NCBI GenBank assembly: GCA_002359025.1
Contig: DEPZ01000055.1
Location: 1-8,706, forward strand
Reading direction: 5' to 3'
DNA: 8,706 bases
From: Erysipelotrichaceae bacterium UBA3379
GTDB lineage: Bacteria; Bacillota_I; Bacilli_A; Erysipelotrichales; Coprobacillaceae
The stretch's first letter is position 1. Each line of letters opens with the position of its first letter. Under the pieces are notes generated by a model. That model made no database searches and was not told the origin of the DNA. It saw only the letters and a list, made by a program, of their open reading frames with translations. The translations under genes were made by a program, and so were the position numbers. Below, piece after piece: positions 6,501 to 8,706 of the stretch.

Positions 6501-7230
6501 GTCCGCCATCGATTCGAATGACTGTATTATTAATAAAATTAGCTTCGTCACTGATTAAAAACTTTACTAAATAAGCAACTTCTTTAGGGTCACCGTATCG
6601 GTTGACCATTATTTTTTCAATTTCTTCTTTTAAGAATTGTTCATCATATCCATCTAATTCATTTTCTGTTCCTATAAATCCTGGTGCAATACAATTTACA
6701 TTGACATAAGGAGCAAATTCAAAAGCAAGATTATGTGTCATTGAAATCAATGCTGCCTTAGAAGCATCATAATCTATACACATTGGATAATAAGTATTGA
6801 TACCATTTGTTGAAGAGATATTAATAATTCTTCCATATTCTTGATCTAACATATGTCGATAAACACGTTTACTGCAATTAAATGCACCTACAACATTAAC
6901 ATCCAATGTCTTTCTAAACTCTTCAGCATTTTTTAAATGAAATAAATTAGATAAATCAATAGCAGCATTATTAATCAAAATATCAACACCACCAAGTTGA
7001 GATTCAATAGAAGATATCATTTTATCAACTTCATCTTCTTTAGAAACATCAGTTTGAACTATCATACATCGTACTCCATAATTATCTACAATGAAATCTT
7101 TTAATTCCTGTGCTTCTTTTTTTGATGTGAGATAATTAATAACAATATCATATCCTTGTTTTCCAAGTTCTAAAGCAATAGCTTTACCAATACCTTTTGC
7201 TCCTCCAGTAATTAATACAACTTTACTCAT
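6484..7230 (-). CDS. ymfI: Short-chain dehydrogenase, probable EF-P 5-aminopentanone reductase YmfI
   Basis: This 248-residue classical SDR resembles FabG in length and motifs: TGGAKGIG (8-15) for NAD(P) binding, NNAA (87-90), N112 in DVNVVG, S140, and Y154 with K158 in YDASK, so the catalytic tetrad is complete. IAPGFIGTE (181-189) and the C-terminal DGG are also typical. Known: B. subtilis YmfI is an SDR that reduces 5-aminopentanone on EF-P Lys32 to 5-aminopentanol. Inferred: this gene is its counterpart, because it lies directly after efp and abuts ynbB; sequence alone could equally mean a generic FabG. The ATG at 7230 leaves six residues before the Rossmann motif and must be about right. 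It has no Shine-Dalgarno sequence; the upstream DNA is a terminator. Expression therefore probably depends on read-through from efp, or on an unseen promoter inside efp. Confidence 0.85.
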   Translation of the reverse strand: MSKVVLITGGAKGIGKAIALELGKQGYDIVINYLTSKKEAQELKDFIVDNYGVRCMIVQTDVSKEDEVDKMISSIESQLGGVDILINNAAIDLSNLFHLKNAEEFRKTLDVNVVGAFNCSKRVYRHMLDQEYGRIINISSTNGINTYYPMCIDYDASKAALISMTHNLAFEFAPYVNVNCIAPGFIGTENELDGYDEQFLKEEIEKIMVNRYGDPKEVAYLVKFLISDEANFINNTVIRIDGGQKGSC

Positions 7231-7235
7231 AGTTT

Positions 7236-7259
7236 AAAAAAGAGCTTGATTAAGCTCTT
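7236..7259 (-). terminator. efp terminator / attenuator before ymfI
   Basis: On the minus strand AAGAGCTT (7252-7259) pairs perfectly with AAGCTCTT (7240-7247) across a 4-nt loop and is followed by T residues to 7236. The 5' arm includes the first base of the efp stop codon, and the T-run ends five bases before the ymfI ATG. It has the form of an intrinsic terminator, yet the next gene follows at once on the same strand. A role in lowering ymfI expression relative to efp is inferred. Confidence 0.75.
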
Positions 7260-7807
7260 CCTGCATATTTACCATCTGCTGTAAATACAATAATTTTTTC
7301 TCCAGGTTCAATGAATTGAGGAACACGTAATGATAATCCTGTATCTGTTACTGCATCTTTTGTTTGATTAGATGGAGCTCCTTTGATAGCTGGATCTGTT
7401 TCTACAATTGTTAATTCTACTTTTTCTGGAACAGATACTGATAATAACATTCCTTCAAAGAACATTAATGAAACTTCTGATCCTTCAATGATATAGTATT
7501 GAGTATCTCCAACTTGATCATTAGCTAATTCATATGTTTCATATGTTTCCATATCCATGAAATAGAATGTTGATCCATCCTTGTATGAATATTGTGCTGT
7601 TTTTCTTGAAATATTTGCTTGATCAAATTTAGTACTTGCATTGAAGTTTCTTTCTTGAATTGCGTTTGTTTTTAAGTTTCTCATTTTTGTTTTTAAAATA
7701 GCTGCACCTTTTCCAGGTTTAACATGTTGAAAGTCTAAAACTTGACAAGGATCTCCATCGATAATGAGAGTTAATCCTGTTTTAAAATCTCCTGCTGAAA
7801 TTGCCAT
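7250..7807 (-). CDS. efp: Translation elongation factor P
   Basis: EF-P binds ribosomes stalled at consecutive prolines and promotes peptide-bond formation. The 185-residue product has the usual family length and three beta-barrel domains: a KOW-like N-terminal domain (about 1-63) and two OB domains. The N-terminus MAISAGDFKTG, the loop FQHVKPGKGAA, the block MRNLKTNAIQERNF and the end VPQFIEPGEKI...DGKYAGRA are all characteristic. Lys33 in KPGKG corresponds to Lys32 of B. subtilis EF-P, which carries 5-aminopentanol; Arg-type EF-P (rhamnosylated) is thereby excluded. The start is the ATG at 7807, with AGGAG 8 nt upstream; a GTG at 7816 in frame is rejected. The gene is followed by a terminator overlapping its stop codon and then by ymfI, with ynbB beyond, both tied to that modification in B. 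subtilis. GC content is higher than in the defence-type genes to the left. Confidence 0.98.
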   Translation of the reverse strand: MAISAGDFKTGLTLIIDGDPCQVLDFQHVKPGKGAAILKTKMRNLKTNAIQERNFNASTKFDQANISRKTAQYSYKDGSTFYFMDMETYETYELANDQVGDTQYYIIEGSEVSLMFFEGMLLSVSVPEKVELTIVETDPAIKGAPSNQTKDAVTDTGLSLRVPQFIEPGEKIIVFTADGKYAGRA

Positions 7808-7846
7808 ATTTTTCACTCCTCATCTTACATATTTTATTACACAATT

Positions 7847-7875
7847 ATTGTATCAATTTTAGCATCAATCCTCAA
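7847..7875 (-). promoter_or_regulatory. efp promoter (extended -10)
   Basis: Minus-strand TTGAGG (7870-7875) and TACAAT (7847-7852) are spaced by 17 bp, and TGA directly precedes the -10, giving TGATACAAT. The start would be near 7840, some 33 nt before the efp ATG. The promoter lies in the 83-bp gap after the transporter gene, so efp can be transcribed independently of it; no clear terminator is seen in that gap. Confidence 0.65.
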
Positions 7876-7890
7876 GATTCATGAAGATAT

Positions 7891-8706
7891 TTATACTTGT
7901 TTTTCTATTGAATGTGATTGAATATACTTACTCCATTTAATATAACCATATGTTGTATTAGTAAAATAACCTAATTTAAGGACTAATAGAACATATTGGC
8001 CAGAAACAATATTAATAACAGCTTCTAAGAATGCACAAATATACCATGCAATCCATTGTTCCCTTAATCTAAAGAAAATAAACAATCCATTTGCAATTCC
8101 TACAGCTGATGCACAAGCATCAATATATATAATTGCTGTTTCTAATGTTTTGTTTTGAATAAAATCTGTTGCGATATCTAAACCACTGATAAAATATCCA
8201 ATAACAACTGTCCAAATTACAATTCCTACAATAACTAAAACTTCTTGATATCCTTTTAGTTTTCTTACAACTGTCAATTCATTTTCTTCATCATCTTTAT
8301 GTTTTGACCAGTTAATATAGCTGATAATATCAATTGGTAGCCAGAAGAATAATGTTGTTGCCATTGTTGCAAATCGATACATTAAAACAACACACATAGC
8401 AATTTCTACTATTTCTACCAATACAGAAACAAGGAAATTGTATCTTGATTGCTTAGATATTAATAACTCACAAAGAATATTTAAGAACGTATCTAGCAAG
8501 TAAAGCAACATAATAATAATTCCATTAACACCATTAGCACTTTCTTCCGGGAAAATAACAGAAATAATCGTAGCTAATACCATGATTGATAAAAACCATG
8601 ATTTTTCATATGTTGTAAATTGCTTTGAAAATAACATCATGATTAAAACAGATATCATTAATATAAAAGAAGCAATCCCAAAGTTAAATACTGGAGTCAA
8701 TTCATT
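7891..8706 (-). CDS. pnuC: PnuC-like nicotinamide riboside transporter, 5' end beyond window
   Basis: An integral membrane protein of the PnuC family, which carries nicotinamide riboside into the cell for NAD synthesis by facilitated diffusion, with trapping by phosphorylation. Over 270 residues are visible, with about seven or eight hydrophobic helices (roughly 2-24, 33-51, 60-80, 87-110, 114-131, 152-171, 189-210 and 216-246, counted from a TTG at 8700). Family-like motifs are IDACASAVGIANGLFIFFRLREQWIAWY (183-220 region, with the REQW and WY pair) and the C-terminal YGYIKWSKY. The frame stays open to the right edge (NEL precedes the TTG), so the true start probably lies outside and the gene is given as partial. 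An ATG at 8705 is out of frame. Substrate among vitamin transporters of this fold (nicotinamide riboside, thiamine, riboflavin) is not settled by sequence alone. Confidence 0.8.
   Translation of the reverse strand, partial: NELTPVFNFGIASFILMISVLIMMLFSKQFTTYEKSWFLSIMVLATIISVIFPEESANGVNGIIIMLLYLLDTFLNILCELLISKQSRYNFLVSVLVEIVEIAMCVVLMYRFATMATTLFFWLPIDIISYINWSKHKDDEENELTVVRKLKGYQEVLVIVGIVIWTVVIGYFISGLDIATDFIQNKTLETAIIYIDACASAVGIANGLFIFFRLREQWIAWYICAFLEAVINIVSGQYVLLVLKLGYFTNTTYGYIKWSKYIQSHSIEKQV

Noticed and set aside
7808..7816. Upstream GTG start for efp
   Set aside because: It overlaps the AGGAG ribosome site; ATG at 7807 gives the usual MAISAGDF start and family length.
8698..8700. TTG at 8700 as the start of the transporter gene
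   Set aside because: The frame continues open to the window edge and no ribosome site can be seen, so the gene is treated as partial.

Overview
The window reads as the chromosome of a low-GC Bacillota. The evidence is strong AT bias, GGAGG-type ribosome binding sites on most genes, and an EF-P branch of the Bacillus type (Lys in a HVKPGKGAA loop, with ynbB and ymfI relatives beside it). A gut-type Erysipelotrichia/Coprobacillaceae host is plausible, but that is inference. The left half is a defence-type region. The right half is a translation-factor and cofactor-uptake neighbourhood.

Left region (1-3580). A CRISPR array occupies 1-434 and runs off the window's left edge. It shows one partial and six identical full 33-bp repeats with 35-39-bp spacers. 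Read on the minus strand the repeat ends in ATGTAAAT, as in Clostridia type I-B/III-like Cas6-processed repeats. A predicted extended -10 promoter (491-519, minus) points into the array, so the leader is on the right and the newest spacer is at 366-401. No cas gene is in the window. About 435 bp of very AT-rich, apparently non-coding DNA separate the array from a divergently transcribed 891-894-codon gene. Its product is a TOTE-type primase (AEP) plus SF2 helicase with a C-terminal phospholipase-D-like domain whose catalytic His and Lys appear to be lost.

Middle region (3579-5077). Two minus-strand genes of unknown function form a likely operon, convergent with the primase-helicase gene and separated from it by a bidirectional terminator.

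Right region (5228-8706). ynbB (PLP enzyme of the 'methionine gamma-lyase/aluminium resistance' family), a short-chain dehydrogenase that is very probably ymfI, and efp (elongation factor P) lie side by side. In Bacillus subtilis YnbB and YmfI are required for 5-aminopentanol modification of EF-P Lys32, so the three genes look like a compact substrate-plus-modification cassette. A terminator hairpin overlaps the efp stop codon and sits directly before ymfI, which has no Shine-Dalgarno sequence. A second hairpin covers the overlapping 3' ends of ynbB and ymfI. A PnuC-like nicotinamide riboside transporter, cut by the right edge, lies upstream of efp on the same strand.

No tRNA, rRNA, transposase or insertion sequence was seen.
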